From the NCBI RefSeq assembly GCF_011075055.1, contig NC_058151.1, positions 9,132,251-9,196,250 on the forward strand: a stretch of DNA of 64,000 nucleotides, in the 5' to 3' direction. The translations under genes were made by a program, and so were the position numbers. The DNA comes from Mangifera indica (Eukaryota > Streptophyta > Magnoliopsida > Sapindales > Anacardiaceae). A model generated the notes under the pieces. The model ran no database searches. It saw only the letters and a program-made list of their open reading frames with translations, and was not told the DNA's origin. Shown here in pieces: positions 1 through 13,498 of the stretch; the stretch's first letter is position 1; every line of letters begins with the position of its first letter.

Positions 1-374
1 CTCTATCAAATGTGTCATACTCTTTAACATCTTACAGTTTTCTTAGAGTATCTACTAAATAACTTACTTGATCATAAAAGTATCGATTTGTGATATTGCA
101 ACTACTTTAGAAGCTTGTCGTTGAGTCTTTCCTTAGCTATCCTCAAGGATAAGGACATTTTGATTATCACCCATAAGTCTCCTAGATCTCCTTATCCTAC
201 AAAATCACATATGCTCAAACGTGCATATACCACAACTCAAATGCTGGTTGTATTATACTTACAATAGTGGGCATGCAGAAGAGATTAGTGTTGCATAAAG
301 GCTACCAAATTACTTATGCACATATAAACACTTAACTTTTTTGGGTTCTTAAAACCATACTTTGATATCAAAAT
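1..374 (-). mobile_element. Internal leader of a decayed LTR retrotransposon, with primer-binding-site-like sequence
   Basis: On the minus strand, directly after the proposed LTR end at 375, a spacer ATT is followed by TTGATATCAAAG (plus 360-371). This resembles the initiator-Met-tRNA primer binding site TGGTATCAGAGC of plant LTR elements. The rest of the stretch to base 1 is non-coding and would be the leader of an element that runs off the left edge. No gag reading frame is visible. The primer-site match is partial, so this is an inference. Confidence 0.35.
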
Positions 375-1750
375 TGTAATAGCCCTCTCTAAATATATAT
401 CCTACTCGGAATATGTACCTAAAAAATGTGTTATTTTAAACTTTTCTAAAACATTTGTAATGATAATTAAATGCATGACACTTGTTATAAATGTAATCAC
501 AATCCCAAAAGTGTATTAAACAGATATCAATAAATAAACAAATCAAATTAATTTGTTTGAAAAGAACCAATTCACATTGGTCCAAATTCATATTCAATAC
601 ATAAGTAACATGAATGGAAATCTAATAAAAACCATGATGAAACAGTCTCTAGCCTTATGCAACATCTCGAGCTAGCTCACTGCGTTCACCAATACTTTGC
701 TACTTAACAAATTTACCTACAAAAGCAAAAGAGAACACGATAAGTGAACACAACTTAGTAAATAGGTAAGCACATAACACAATATCATGTAATATTTCCC
801 AAGTGTCTTATATCTATCCATGTTGTAGTGTTCCGAATGTTTACTTGGTATCCTAGATGCCCATTCGAGTAACTTGACACCTTGTGCTTAATTTCACCAT
901 CAGTGTCATTGTTAATGACTTATATACAACGATATATAATGATGTCCCAAATATTTGGTGAAAGCACATGACATCTCTGATAACGTTGGTATTTTTAATT
1001 CAGAATTACTCTAATCTAGGTCTACATTATCATCCACATAGTTAGACACACCTATAATAGTTTCTATCACCAACAACCTTCATAAGGGTCTTATCATTTA
1101 TTTCCCTCACATCGATCCCTTGTAGAGGTTATTATAAACATATCTAAACATCATTACCTTACATACATTTACTCTTATTTTTCTTTAATTATACATGGGG
1201 TTGTGCCTATCATACATGGGGGTGCACTTTTTTCTAGCACACGACCATGCATGAGTCATACACAGGGATAATCTTCCCCAAAAGCACACGACCATGTGTT
1301 AAGAGACACACGGGCTTGTATCGACATTTTTCCAGAGTTTGGCTTTTATATGCTCTAACGAATTGCAACTATGCAAAAACCACTCCAACTACTTTGAATC
1401 CATGCCATTTAATACCTAATTATGTCAAAGTAGTATGCATTACCACAAGTTTACAATAACACTTCCTATCACACAAGTTTTAATATAGTTTTCCTTATAA
1501 CAAGTTATACCACAAAGTATATAAGTAATATGCTATCTTTACTGAAATATCAATTAAATTATACCTTTAAAACAATGTCATACTGATATTTAGATAAAAT
1601 CATAACCTAAAATCATCTAACCTTAAATATAGAGCATTAACTAATCAAATCAATATATCTACAAGTCCATAACATAAACAATTAACATATGTTTATCCTT
1701 CATCATAGTTCTACCAACCTGAAGACATTTATCTAGGTATTCGTGTAAAG
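375..1750 (-). mobile_element. Degraded Ty3/Gypsy-like LTR, minus orientation (inner end at 375)
   Basis: Read on the minus strand, this stretch matches the plus strand of 4150-6443 in order. The matched blocks include one ending GAGATGTTGCATAAGG (650-720 against 6070-6155), a block with TTTCACCA and GGGACAT (780-990 against 5790-5960), a block with AGAGTAATTCTGA (990-1060 against 5480-5550), and the terminal ATTACA. It also has short near-palindromic ACAC..GTGT motifs (1200-1310), which I associate with LTRs of some plant Gypsy elements. It carries no reading frame. The outer boundary near 1750 is approximate. Confidence 0.45.
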
Positions 1751-1869
1751 ACATGTACTTACAGATAAAGATTTCTACTTAAATGTTTAAATATGACTTT
1801 TTATGGATTTATATCATCGAGAAGATTGGCTTTAGAACATCTACTCCGAAGTGATGAACTATGCATTCA

Positions 1870-2190
1870 TGAATGACACCTCATGCTCATTAATGACCTT
1901 ACTCAAGTCATGCACGATCGTTCATAATTTAATGACCTTTTTCTATGTTGACTCATTTGAGGGTGAACCATGAATGGTTTGATCATGTATTACTCTTATT
2001 GCTTGTTAATATCCTCTTTCAAGTCATGTATAGTTATGTGTATAACATGCAAGGTTGTTCATAATTTGTTGACCTTTTTCATGATGACTCATCTAAGGAT
2101 GAACAATTCGATCATGAGTGACACTACTTGCTTGTTAATGTCCTCATACAAGTCATGCATGATTGTGCATCTATTATACATGTTCATTCA
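1870..2190. repeat. Tandem repeat, about 120 bp period, ~2.5 copies
   Basis: The string AAGTCATG, followed by related sequence and GTTCATAATTT..GACCTTTTTC, recurs at about 1905, 2021 and 2150, a spacing of 116 and 129 bp. TGCTTGTTAAT recurs in phase. The 76-codon open frame across it (1970-2200) comes from the repeat and looks like no known protein. Confidence 0.6.
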
Positions 2191-2199
2191 TCATATATG

Positions 2200-4140
2200 A
2201 AAGGTTTCAAAATTTCAAAGCCAATAACAGTCTAGTGTTATGAGTTATACCTCCTTATGAAGGAGATGCATTATAACTATGCACTATCATTTGTCAAATG
2301 TGAATGGTTGTACGTTTGCATAAAACCTGTATTTTTCAACTTTGGTCCAATTTTGTCATGACTTAGGTCTTGTCTTAGACAAATTAGTACTTTTTACTTA
2401 CTTTTGTTTATCATCGAAACACTTTGGATCCAACAATTTCCCATTTTTTATTGATTAAAAAAACAAGTAAAGATTGCAAATTAGGAAAGTGAAACATGCA
2501 TGTAACTTTAAATATTCAATTATTCAAGCTCTCTTTATCAAAAGTGTTAAAAACTTCCCCTCTTAAAACCCTTTAGTACATGTTAAAAACTCATTTTAAT
2601 TTGACCAAATTCCTATTAACCATTTTATATTACTAATTACATTATCATTACAATTTTTCAAAACTAATTACATTACCATTTTCAAATTTTCGATTTGCAT
2701 GGATTATATGTATACCATTTCTACCCCTTTTTGTCATGAATCAGAAAGTGAAAAAATTCTTTCAAAACATGCATAAAAATTGCATTTTTTTAAAACTTCA
2801 TCAAATCATTAAAACACGTCATCATAAGTAACAAATAACTTCATCAAAACACTTCGTCAAAAGTCATCAAAAGTCAATAAGTTACATGATACCATAACTT
2901 CAAAATGACATAAAAAGATACGATAATTTGTTAAGTCATTGAAAAAGATCACATGATCCTGAACCGATCTTACCTGGGATTGTAAATCCCAAGTTTGTCT
3001 ATGAAGAAAAATTGGAATTAATCGACATATTTCTCGAAACAAATAAAAAAGGAAGAAGAAGTAGAAAAAGGAATAAATATAGTAATAATTTGATTCTTCA
3101 CTACTGTAATAAACGAAATTTATAAAGTAATAAAATATATGATACTATAAGAGTTTAATACACAAAAGTTTGACAAGACAAATAATGTCATAAAAAATGT
3201 ACCTCAAATGCAAACAAAATTAAAGAAAAAGGAATAAAGCACTAAGAATCAAGATGGTGGACATCTTCCATGCATACAATGTTCACTTGAGAGCTAATTT
3301 CTCAAAAATCATCACTCAACCTATCCAATTATACATCAGTATGTTTCATCTTTAAAGTTATAGCCTCGAAAAACTATAAAATCTATTGGTTTTCATTGAT
3401 GATTGTTCCTTAACCCTCAAATCCATTCAAATATGTTTACCTCTTTGAACACCTAGTTTAAGAGCTGAAGATGTTATAGAAATAACTTTGACTAGTTTCA
3501 GACCATGCGTCCTAACTTTTTCTATTAACTTCATTCAATAAAGTGGTTTAATGTTAAGCCATTTCACTTCCTCAAACTTTTGCAAATACTCCTCATCTTG
3601 CTTACCATGTTCTATCCCTAAATTTTGTGTAATAAATGCAACTATTATACCAAAATTAATGTCGATCTTAGCTTTTTTTTATGCCTCTTAATTTTTAAAT
3701 TAACCATCTAGTTGTATCAACCTGTTTCCTTTTAAGGGTAACTACCATTAATAACATATCTCTAATATTCACTTGACTATTTGTGTTTTTTCTTACAATT
3801 AACGTATAAGTTATTAACTAATGCAATACTTATATAGTCGAGTCTTCTAAAAAAGTTGATTTTGAAGTGTGGGGGGTCATAAATCCCATATCCCTTGCAT
3901 CTAACCCAAGCACGGTGAGAATCGTACTCTCTTGGCAAATCTAACAAACCATTATTATCACACCCGAGCCATATCATGCACGTTTCAAGCATAAATTCCC
4001 AATCTTGATCCTTTAAATGAAATATCGTAAGGTATTGTCTTATGCCTTATTTATTATCCTTTACAATGTCTAAAAAGCTACAAAATTCATAAATCAAGTG
4101 TGTGTAACCATTTAAACAAATAATGCCTAATATTTCCCAC
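2200..4140. other. Gene-free AT-rich stretch
   Basis: I recognise no gene or intact element here. Short open frames (for example 2857-3042 and 3777-3992 on the minus strand) have no recognisable domain. The stretch lies between two inverted LTR-like copies and is probably old retroelement sequence. Confidence 0.4.
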
Positions 4141-4149
4141 TTCCAAACT

Positions 4150-6443
4150 TTAATCCAATGTGATGTAAAACCTACAGATATGTTTGAGGGTATTTTGGTC
4201 TTTTACTCTTTTAATTATGCTTATTTATATATATATGCTATTTTAGGGTTGCATGATTATGTGGGTAGGCCACACACCTGTGTGTATAATAGAAAGGCAA
4301 AATAGTCTTTTCCCATGTGATGCGTCAAAATTGGGTAAGTTTAGGAGACATATACATCTATGTATGTTGGTGTACACGCTTATGTATAGTCAACACATTT
4401 GAATTTTGAATAAGGATCAGTTTTATAATGATTTCGAAAACTGTCATTATTGAGTAATGACATACATACCTATGTATGAAAGGTACATGGTCGTGTATCA
4501 TGATTTTTAGTTAAAATAAAAAGACTTCAAATGTGTTTGGCTAATGCTTTTACAATATATTTTTGGCAAAAACAGAGAGTGTGGGAGGAGAATTGTAAAG
4601 GTTTTGAAGAGCTTGAGGACTAAGTTTGTTGGAAAGGATTTTTGCCACATGAAGATTGTATGAACACCGGAAGAGTGGTAAGTAGCATGGATTTATTTAT
4701 TTATTTACTTTATGAAAATTGTTGTGTTATAGTGTTGATTATAGGTATATTCCACCTTTATGAATGTCTATACATGAAAATTCAATGAAGTTTAGTCTTT
4801 ATGTTGGGTTTGTAATATCAATAATGATTTAAGGTGATCTTTGGTTGTCTATTTTAGAATCTGTAAAGTGAGATTACATGATATGATTTGGTTAGTAATG
4901 AACAAATTTCACAAGGTAATTCTAAAGATGATACATGGTTGAAATTAAGGAATTAAGTACACCTATTGATATAGATCTTGGATTTTGTCATTAGTAATAT
5001 GTTATGATATGTAATGAGAACTTAAGACTCAATATGCATTATTGGTTAATAGTATTTAGTAACAGAGAAGTTGAAAATTGATACAGAGGTTAGAGATAAA
5101 ATCTGGAATTTTTACATTACACATTTGTGTTAGGAGTCTAACATGCTTGTGTATCTTTGGGAATGAACAATCCCCATATTAGGAGAATTCACAAGTGCAT
5201 TAATTTGGGAATGGATACACGTTTGTGTGGTATATGACACATGGTTATGTATGCCAACTTGGATTAGTCTTTTGTATAGCCATGTAGGTAGGATTCATAC
5301 ACCCTTGTGTATGGAGGACACACCTTTGTATATGATTGGGAAAATGGAAAAGAAGGTTAAGGATATTAGTAATGTTTATGCAAGATAATGGTAATGACTA
5401 TTTTACCTTTATGAGGGATGAATGAAATATGGATAAAGAATAATAATCTAAAAAAGACAAAATGTGATTAAAAACATTATAGGCGTGTTTGACTATGTAG
5501 ACGATGACACAAACTTGGACTAGAGTAATTCTGAGTTAAAAATTGAAATTATGTGTTATATTATTCTTACCACTAGGTTATGTGCAATGTATTTATTCCA
5601 CTGAGCTGAGTGTAACCTAGACTCGTCATTAAGCTATGTGTAGTATGACTTATCACCGAGTTATGTGCAGTGTGATCATGCCACCAAGCTATGTGTCGTA
5701 TGACCATGAAAGCATTAAGGCTAGTCTGTGTAACCACCTATGTGATATTAGCTTGAAGCCTAGTTGACATATGTATAAGGTACACCATATAGATGACATC
5801 GAAGATGTGATGTGTTTTCACCAGGTATATAGGACATTAATACACATCATTAGGTATTAGTCATCACAAATGACATGAATATTCAAGTGTGGGCACAAGG
5901 TATTGAGATATTGGGATAGGTATCTGGGATGTTGGTGTAAGATCCGAAATACCACAACTAAATAGAACATGAATTAACTAGACTTATATTGTCATTTTAC
6001 TACTATGTGCATAAGACTGAGAGGTCACCTACTTATGAAATGTATTTCACTCATCATTTTCCTTTGTGATTTTACAGATAGGATCATTAAGCAGCAAAGC
6101 GACGGCAAAGTCATTAAGTCAACTTGAGATGTTGCATAAGGTGTAAGGCATTATCATTATTTGCACATTTAGACTTTCATTTACCTTTATGTATGCATTG
6201 ACTTTTGTAATTTGTGATGTTATGCACTAGAGTTCTGGTAAACTTGGTTTTTCGACACTTGATTGGGATTGGATCATTTATTGAAGTTTATTAATTCATT
6301 TTTTTATATTGTGGTATGGTGTTTATTACAAACACCATACATTTATTTCTATTGTTGCATACATTGTTGAGAGGTTTTATAATAACATGTCTCTTCAGAC
6401 ACATATTTTGGGTATAAATACGTATTTAGGGAGGAGTATTACA
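4150..6443 (+). mobile_element. Degraded Ty3/Gypsy-like LTR, plus orientation (solo or 3' LTR)
   Basis: This is the inverted homologue of 375-1750. It contains several ACAC..GTGT near-palindromes (4265-4490, 5115-5330), a run of related about 45-bp units containing (A/G)GTTATGTGCA(A/G)TGT between 5575 and 5710 that the other copy lacks, the TTTCACCAGG block at 5820, and a terminal GGAGGAGTATTACA ending at 6443. No primer-binding-site-like sequence follows, so it is a 3' LTR or a solo LTR rather than a 5' LTR. The start is approximate. Confidence 0.45.
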
Positions 6444-7435
6444 AGTGAAATTTCTTCTTCTAAACCTAACAACTTCAAAATATTAAACTCTTAACATCTA
6501 CCAATATGAATATCCCTTTCCATTTGTTTGAAGAAATTTCTCCGTTGAGATTTGTTCTTGAAAATGAGCTCATTGAGTCTTTCATTTCAATTCTTATAAG
6601 GGTTATCACTCATTCTTGACATAGATTTAACCGTTGGTGCCATTTGGAACGATTCTTGGACGAAGTTGAGTAAAATCAAATGAAATATTGGTAGATAAAA
6701 TGATTCCAGTGAAGATGAAGTTGAGATTGAGCAGAAATTTGTAAGTTTGAGAAAGATTTAGGAGGATTTTAGAGATTTCTAATGAGAGATTATGGCAGGG
6801 TTTATAATAAGTTGAAGTTGTAATCATAGAAATATATGATTTAATTTATATAAACCTGAATGAAAGGTTATTCAAAGGTAATGAACAGTTGTTCATTAAG
6901 CCCTAATTTGAAATAATCTAAGATTTGTACAATCATGACTCACCAAATCACCATTGTTCATCCAAACATATAATATAATAAAGAAGAAGATGCACGACTA
7001 TGCATCATAGACATATAGGGTCGCCACTCCTAAGGGATTTAAACAAATCAACTTACAAGTAGGTTGAATTAGTTAACTAAAACAATGAATAATTATTACT
7101 TTAAGTGAATAGTCATGCATACCTGAAAATGTAGAAAATTTTGAAAACTTGTGTTTGCACTTTGAATCAAACACACTATAAGGTACAAATTCTGGGTAGC
7201 TCAACTCTTTTTGAGGAATTTTAATATCAAACCAAGATTTGATCAATTTCACACAAGTTTGAATAAACTCATCTTTGATCAATGTCATGCATCATTCAGT
7301 CAATCTCATATCAAATAATAATCATTCAATCAAATTCATTCAAGCAAATAATTCATGAAATCATTAAAATTAAGCACACATCCATTTCAAATTATAGTTT
7401 CAAAGATGATCAAAAGTGATTAAGTGCTTACTAGT
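6444..7435. other. Gene-free AT-rich stretch
   Basis: No gene recognised. The part nearest 7435 is probably the 3' untranslated end of the minus-strand Copia remnant next to it, but I could not see an LTR. Confidence 0.35.
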
Positions 7436-7439
7436 GATG

Positions 7440-7880
7440 TGTCAATCATATTGAGCTCTTTTCAACTAAAGTAAAACCTATCCGTATCAAGATGTTTGAT
7501 AAAAATGTTAACAAGTTAACCATTTGTATCAATAAACTTAATATCCTTTACTAACGTGATCATGTAAAAAATAATTTCTAATATATAAATACTTGGTCCT
7601 AGAATGTAAGATAAGAGTTTTCAAAAGTTGAATGAAACTTATTTTGTCACAAAATACTAGAATTTTATTCATTTTTTAAATTTATATCCAAAAATTATTG
7701 TTTTATTTATAAAAGTTTTGCATAACATTAGCCGAAGAAATGCATTCGACTTCTGTGATAAAAGTTACCATCAAGTTTTTTTTTTTTTAAAGAACAATGA
7801 GACTCATATTTCCCTAAAAATGAGAAGTGTTACTTGTACTTTTCTTATCGATTCTACATCCTCCAAAATCTACATGCAAA
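7440..7880 (-). pseudogene. Copia retrotransposon RNase H remnant
   Basis: Minus-strand translation shows two blocks typical of the end of a Copia polyprotein. The RNase H core begins at about 7876 and reads DFGGCRIDKKSTSN, where the family has AD(Y/F)AGC..DRKSTSG. The C-terminal part near 7610-7540 reads HSRTKYLYIRNYFLHDHVSK, where the family has HSRTKHI.IR.HF..D.V. The expected ADIFTKPL region follows as a decayed HFYQTS. There are several stops and a poly-A run (plus-strand T tract near 7779). It is a dead fragment. Flanking sequence to about 8350 may belong to the same element. Confidence 0.72.
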
Positions 7881-9980
7881 ATGCTTTAAGTTTAAAGGTA
7901 ACCCTTCTGAATATCACAAACAATTGGTTGATGTCCCTTTGAGGTATCATAATATCTCCTTCAAGGCATTTAGTTAAGATTCTTTAGAATTTATTTGAAT
8001 CTTGCATTAATGCATACACTAAACATAATTTCTAGCATATATGTGGCTAAATATTTCAAAACTAAACAAATAATAACCATAAAACCTTATTAAATCTCCT
8101 TTATAGGATATCAAATCAGAGCATGTTAAACACAACGTAGGGTGTTTTAAGTTTATATTAGCATTGATGGTTCTTTTGACTTTAACAATCACCGAAAAGG
8201 AGTTGAAGTTGCTTCAACTAAGAATAAGACTCAGTTTTGATATCCACATAAAGTACAAACCATTAGGAAGCTAGAATAGTATAGGGACATCTACTAAAAT
8301 ACGATGCATAGGGATAAATGTTTGGTGTAGAAGGCATGACTGTATATGTGAATAGTAAAATCATAAAAGTGAAATTGTTGAAAATCATACTTGTATAAAT
8401 AGGCACCTTATACGGTTGCATATTATATATGTACAAATGTATATCCTCTTTATCCTTATCTTGTACAAGATGTTATTTACCTAGATTCTCAAATATGGAG
8501 AAGGATAACAGATCATCCTTATTTGCTTACCATGTATGCCTATATAAATAAGGCATGTACGACTGCACATGGTCAAGGATAGTCAAGATCAGGTTTATTT
8601 TTATCTAATTGGACAAACCTAATCCACAACAATCTCATAAACACCTTTAGAGTTATTGAACTTTGCTCTCTAGGTGCTACAAAACACACTTCAAATCCAA
8701 AGGCCTTTTCAAGACTCAAAATTCTCCATCCAAGTCCCAAATCCAATTCAACTTGGATAATTATATGCATTCAAAGTTTAATCAACTTCTTTTGTGTGTG
8801 ACCCATAAGCTCTTCACTAGGTTGATAGTGATTGGATTTGTATCAAACTCTTGACTAGACATTTGTTCGAACACATACCAAGATTGATTTCTAGTAAGAT
8901 ATTCTGACCACTCGATTAACGAAGTATCAATATTTGACAAATTAATCTTTTAATGATATGGTTATATGCACAATTTGATATTTTTGTCATACAACATCTC
9001 TTTCAAGGTTGAAGTACAGATTAAGTGTCTCCTTAAAAAGCACTCAGTACATATAGATTGACTTTTGTTAATGATGGGATGATATTAGATTGAACACTAA
9101 CTCAATCTCATTGTGCCCATTCATTTAATTGGTTGTTGTTATCTGTTAATAGGTCTATCTAAAATATTAGTTCCTGTACTCAGAAGTGATAAATTTTTTA
9201 TCGGTCTACCATAGTTTTTATACATATCTTGATATTACCAATCACCACCTTTTTCATAATCATCAAATCAGGCTACAATGGACTAGTATTAAACTATATC
9301 GATCCTTGTAGAAAATGGTTCGATGACCCCAAGTTTAAGGATCAATGTACTTCTGTTTACTAAGAGAACATATATTATAAGCATTAGAGTAATCATCTAT
9401 ATAGAATCTTCTTGGTGGGTCTATTTGGTGGACATGTTTATAACATGCACTCATGTGTTACACCAAGTTGTCAATAAATAGTTTTGACACGTGCGATCTG
9501 TCATTATCTTTCAATAAGGTCCTTCAATACTATAATAATTCTATCATTATTATTCGTGTCATTGGTCATGGTAATTTAATAATTACATATGTTTTAAAAA
9601 TGGCTATCTAATATGCATGTAACGTCCTTATGATAAGTTGTCATACACTAAACCCTTCATCACAGTTTAACTATTTTTGGGATAATTATCTAACTTGTTA
9701 GTACAATAAAAGATAATGAAATGATAGATTTATTGATTAAAATAATAATAGTTACATAAAATTACAATAGTGATAGTATCTACACATTTACCTTATTCAT
9801 TCACGTCCAATTTAAGTGATGTGTTCATTGGTGTTGGTTGTTCTTTGACATCATTCATGTTGAATTGCTTATATAATTTCATATCTACATATACAATATA
9901 ATTTTAAAAAAAGTTAATTGTTTGAAAAATTTCCCATTTTTTTTATTTAGCATAATATTTACAAATATTAGTTTACTCCT
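7881..9980. other. Gene-free stretch, probably old retroelement sequence
   Basis: No coding region is supportable. The open frames 8573-8770 and 8663-8854 overlap on opposite strands and match no family I know. Overall texture and position next to a Copia remnant suggest retrotransposon leader or LTR sequence, but I could not pair any LTRs. Confidence 0.3.
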
Positions 9981-9984
9981 TGTA

Positions 9985-10132
9985 GATAAAATATCACTTA
10001 ACCCCCATACATAAAATATATAAAAAAAAAACGACACATATAAAATATCAAAAACCCCTATATATGTAAATATAAAACCCCCATATGTAATATATCAAAT
10101 CCCTCGCATATGTAAAATATCATCTAACCCCT
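9985..10132. repeat. Short tandem repeat, 25-35 bp units
   Basis: About five degenerate units of the form AAAATATCA..AACCCC(C)..ATATGT run in tandem. Read on the other strand they resemble the GGGGTTAA..ATATGG parts of the 148-bp repeats at 11.73-12.68 kb, so the two may share an origin. Confidence 0.5.
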
Positions 10133-11729
10133 TATCGTTGTTTTATTGGAACGAATATCATCTTGCTCATTTTTATCATTTTTGGTTTTAAATTACACTT
10201 TAAACTTATCAAATAAATTCAATGCACCAAAAAATAATACACAATGATCAAATATATGAAATTTTGAGTTAGTGCTTGCATAAATATTTAGAGGTAACAA
10301 ACTTTCTTTCTTGATATTGAAATCACAATGTTGGAGTCAGAAAATGAGAATTTTCAATGTTTCTATGGTTTGCTTGTAATGTTGGTTTGTATAAAACATT
10401 AGGGTTTGTTTTAAATGGGTGAGGGTATTTTGGTATTTAATTTTGGGTTTTTGTTCTATCTATATAACCTTCAAAGGTTGGTCAATTTTGTATATATCTT
10501 TTAATTTTGGTCATTTTAATTAAAACCCTTGATTTTATGGAGAAATGTTTATGTGAGAATTTGGATATTGATGATACTGAGTTTTTTGGGTCATTAAATT
10601 GAAAAACTAATAAAAAAACTCTAAATCTTGAACTTCTTTTTTCAAATTTTCTTTTTCTTAACAATTAAATTAAATGAAAAAAACCCAAAAAAGTTTATTG
10701 AATTCTTAGTTTTGACCAAAAATAGTTAGTCGAATGGGGGTTTTTAATTCTTTTCAACCATATAGGGGTAATAAAATTTACATAGGATAATTCTTTAATA
10801 TTTGAATGAGCGTTGGTTAAATAAAATTATAAATACCCTATTTTGTATTGGAAAAGTCTAACTGAAACCTTGTTGAACCAACATTTTTCCTCATTTTATA
10901 GATTTTTTTTTTACTAACTAATCAAAAATGACAAATAGGTATCATCAATTGTTGAATTATAAATGTTTTGTCATTTTATTAAATTTTTTCAGCATGAAAA
11001 AACATAAAAATCAAAACCCAAATCTTGAATATGAAGTATGAAACCTTAGAACCAAAACCCAAATCACAAATGTGAAAATGAAAATATTGCAAACTTCATT
11101 GCATATTAAAAAAAATCTCATTAAAAAGGACAAAGAAATATGAAGAATTTGAAATGTTTTATAAAGTGTATTTGTTATAAAGTGTGCATGTTGTAAAATA
11201 TATTTTTAAAATGTTTTTCAAATTTATATATATGTTATTTTTTATGTTATTATTTTTTCTGGGTGAAAATAAGTTCTATTTTTAGTAGATTTAATAAAGA
11301 TTAGATAAAGGATTTTAACATGTTATTAGTGAAAATTTTTTGACCTATTTAAAAATTTATAACACAGACATTAATTTTATTTTATTATAATAATTTAAAA
11401 GGAAATTATATTAAATGTCCTTTTTACCCCTCCATTAAGCAAAAATACCCATTTTTCCTATCCTTAAGCAAAAATGCCCTAAACTTTTTTTAAATTACCA
11501 AAATTACATTTTACCACATCTATATAAACTCTCTCACTTACTCTTATTACACACATTTCTCATATCACTTAAACACTCACTCTCACTCTCATTTTTACTC
11601 AATATCAATTAGTACGAGTTTGTTCAGATGAAAAAAGTTTGTATTTTTGAATTCGAATAGAAAAAATCAGCTCATGAAAAAAATGTAATTATACGAATCT
11701 TAACTCAAAACTTAATTTTATTTGTTAAA
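10133..11729. other. AT-rich stretch, possible 5' end of the 12-21 kb MULE
   Basis: No gene recognised. A TATA-like TATATAAACTC at about 11521, followed by a pyrimidine-rich CTCACT tract, would suit a promoter for the transposase remnant downstream, but this is only a guess. Terminal inverted repeats could not be fixed. Confidence 0.3.
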
Positions 11730-12680
11730 TCTAATTTTTATGTCATGTAAAGGGGGTATTTGAATATTAGATAATAATATAGGGGTTAATTGAAATGTTA
11801 AAAAAATATGGTGGTATTTTAATATGATACAATATATAAAGGATTTAAATAACATGTTAAGAATAGATATGTATATTTTGATACAAGACAACATACAAGG
11901 GTGTTAAATGAAATGTTAAATAATTACAGGGATTCAAATGAAATGTTATAAAAATATGAGGGGTATTTTGATATTAAACATTGTAAGATCATTATAAATA
12001 AAATATTAGGAATAGATAGATGTATTTTGATATGAGACAACATACAAGGGTGTTAAATGAAATGTTAGATAATTATAGGGGGTAAAATTAAATATAAAAA
12101 AATATGGGAGGTATTTTGATATTACATAATACATGAAGGATTTAAATAATAGATTAAGAATAGATAGATGTATTTTAATACAAGACAACATAAAAAGGTG
12201 TTAAATGAAAAGTTAGATAATTATAGGGAGTTAAATGAAATCTTAGAAAAAAATATGGTGATATTTTGATGTATTTTGATAATATGGAACATACGAGAGT
12301 ATTAAATGAAATATTAGATAAGTATAAGGGGCTAAAAAAATATTATAAAAATATGAGAGTATTTTGATATTAAACATTGTAAGAACATTTTAAATGAAAT
12401 GTTAAGAATAGATAGATATATTTTGATACAAGATAACATACAAGGTTATTAAATAAAATGTTAGATAATTATAGAGGATTAAATGAAATATTAGAAAAAT
12501 ATAGAGGGTATTTTGATATTAAACATTGTAAGAATATTTTTAATAAAATGTTAAGAATAAATAGATGCATTTTGATACAAGATATCATACAAGAGTGTTA
12601 AAAAAAATATTAGATAATTATAAAAGGCTAAATAAAATATTAGAAAAATATGAGGGGTATTTTGATATTAATAATTTTAA
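11730..12680. repeat. Tandem array, ~148 bp period, about six copies
   Basis: The anchor GAATAGAT..ATTTTGATACAAGA..AACATACAAG recurs at about 11861, 12010, 12158, 12406 and 12555. Spacings are 148-149 bp, except for one shortened unit between 12158 and 12406. A second anchor, GGGTATTTTGATATTA, recurs in phase. The array sits directly upstream of the MURA transposase remnant. Open frames inside it (for example 12565-12765) follow the repeat and are not genes. Confidence 0.8.
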
Positions 12681-13489
12681 GACTGTTTTAAATAGTTATT
12701 ACAAATTTTTTGTTATAAATGAATATTTTTTTTCGAAAATTTGTCATTGTAGGATTGATAATTAAAATGGATGGTTATGCATCGATTCATTATCGAGAGA
12801 ATGGATTTAAGGTGATGACAACACAATGAAATATGTTGGAGTATTCAAACAATTGATTAAAATTCTTTATGGAACAATATTTGAGGGATTTATTCAACTT
12901 TTAAAGGAAACTTGCAGTCTTGATTTAATGAAAAACTACTTTCAACTATCAATGAAGCCAAGAAAAATTGAACTCGACTGCTCCGTACAGATCCAAAATG
13001 ATGAAGATGTCCAAGGTCTTATTGATATGTTTCAATACTTACAAAAATGTATTTCTGGTTTTGTTACATGTACCCCAATTGAAGGACAGGAGGAAGAAGA
13101 AGAAGAAATTAGTGGGGTGAAAAAAGAATATGATTTGGAAAACTTGATTGATTTCAGTGATGACCCATCGTACATTACAAACTCATCGGCTTATAGAGAG
13201 AAAGATAAGGTTCCCGACTGAGAAGACTTTGATGGAAATGATATGCTCGATATTCCTTTTGAAGAGGCAAAGCCCGAGTATATACCACCTGTTACCGAAG
13301 GTATTAATAGTTTATAGCTTGAAGATCTTATTTCAGGTGATGGAAATTATTCTAGGCCATTTTTGACAATGTCACCACTGATCTATTTAGGTGGCTTCCT
13401 GATTTTCCTTTACAGCCATCAACATCATATGGTGGTACAAGATTAATCCGAGAGGAGAATGGTGTAAAGCTTGGTGATATTTCCCATAA

Positions 13490-13498
13490 TAAAGTATA
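13490..13498 (+). repeat. 9-bp target site duplication, left copy
   Basis: TAAAGTATA here is repeated exactly at 14873-14881 on the other side of the nested element. A 9-bp duplication is the hallmark of Mutator-type transposition. Confidence 0.85.

Noticed and set aside
12826..13221. 131-codon frame as an independent acidic protein gene
   Set aside because: It is the N-terminal part of the MURA remnant; the sequence continues past the nested element in the expected order.
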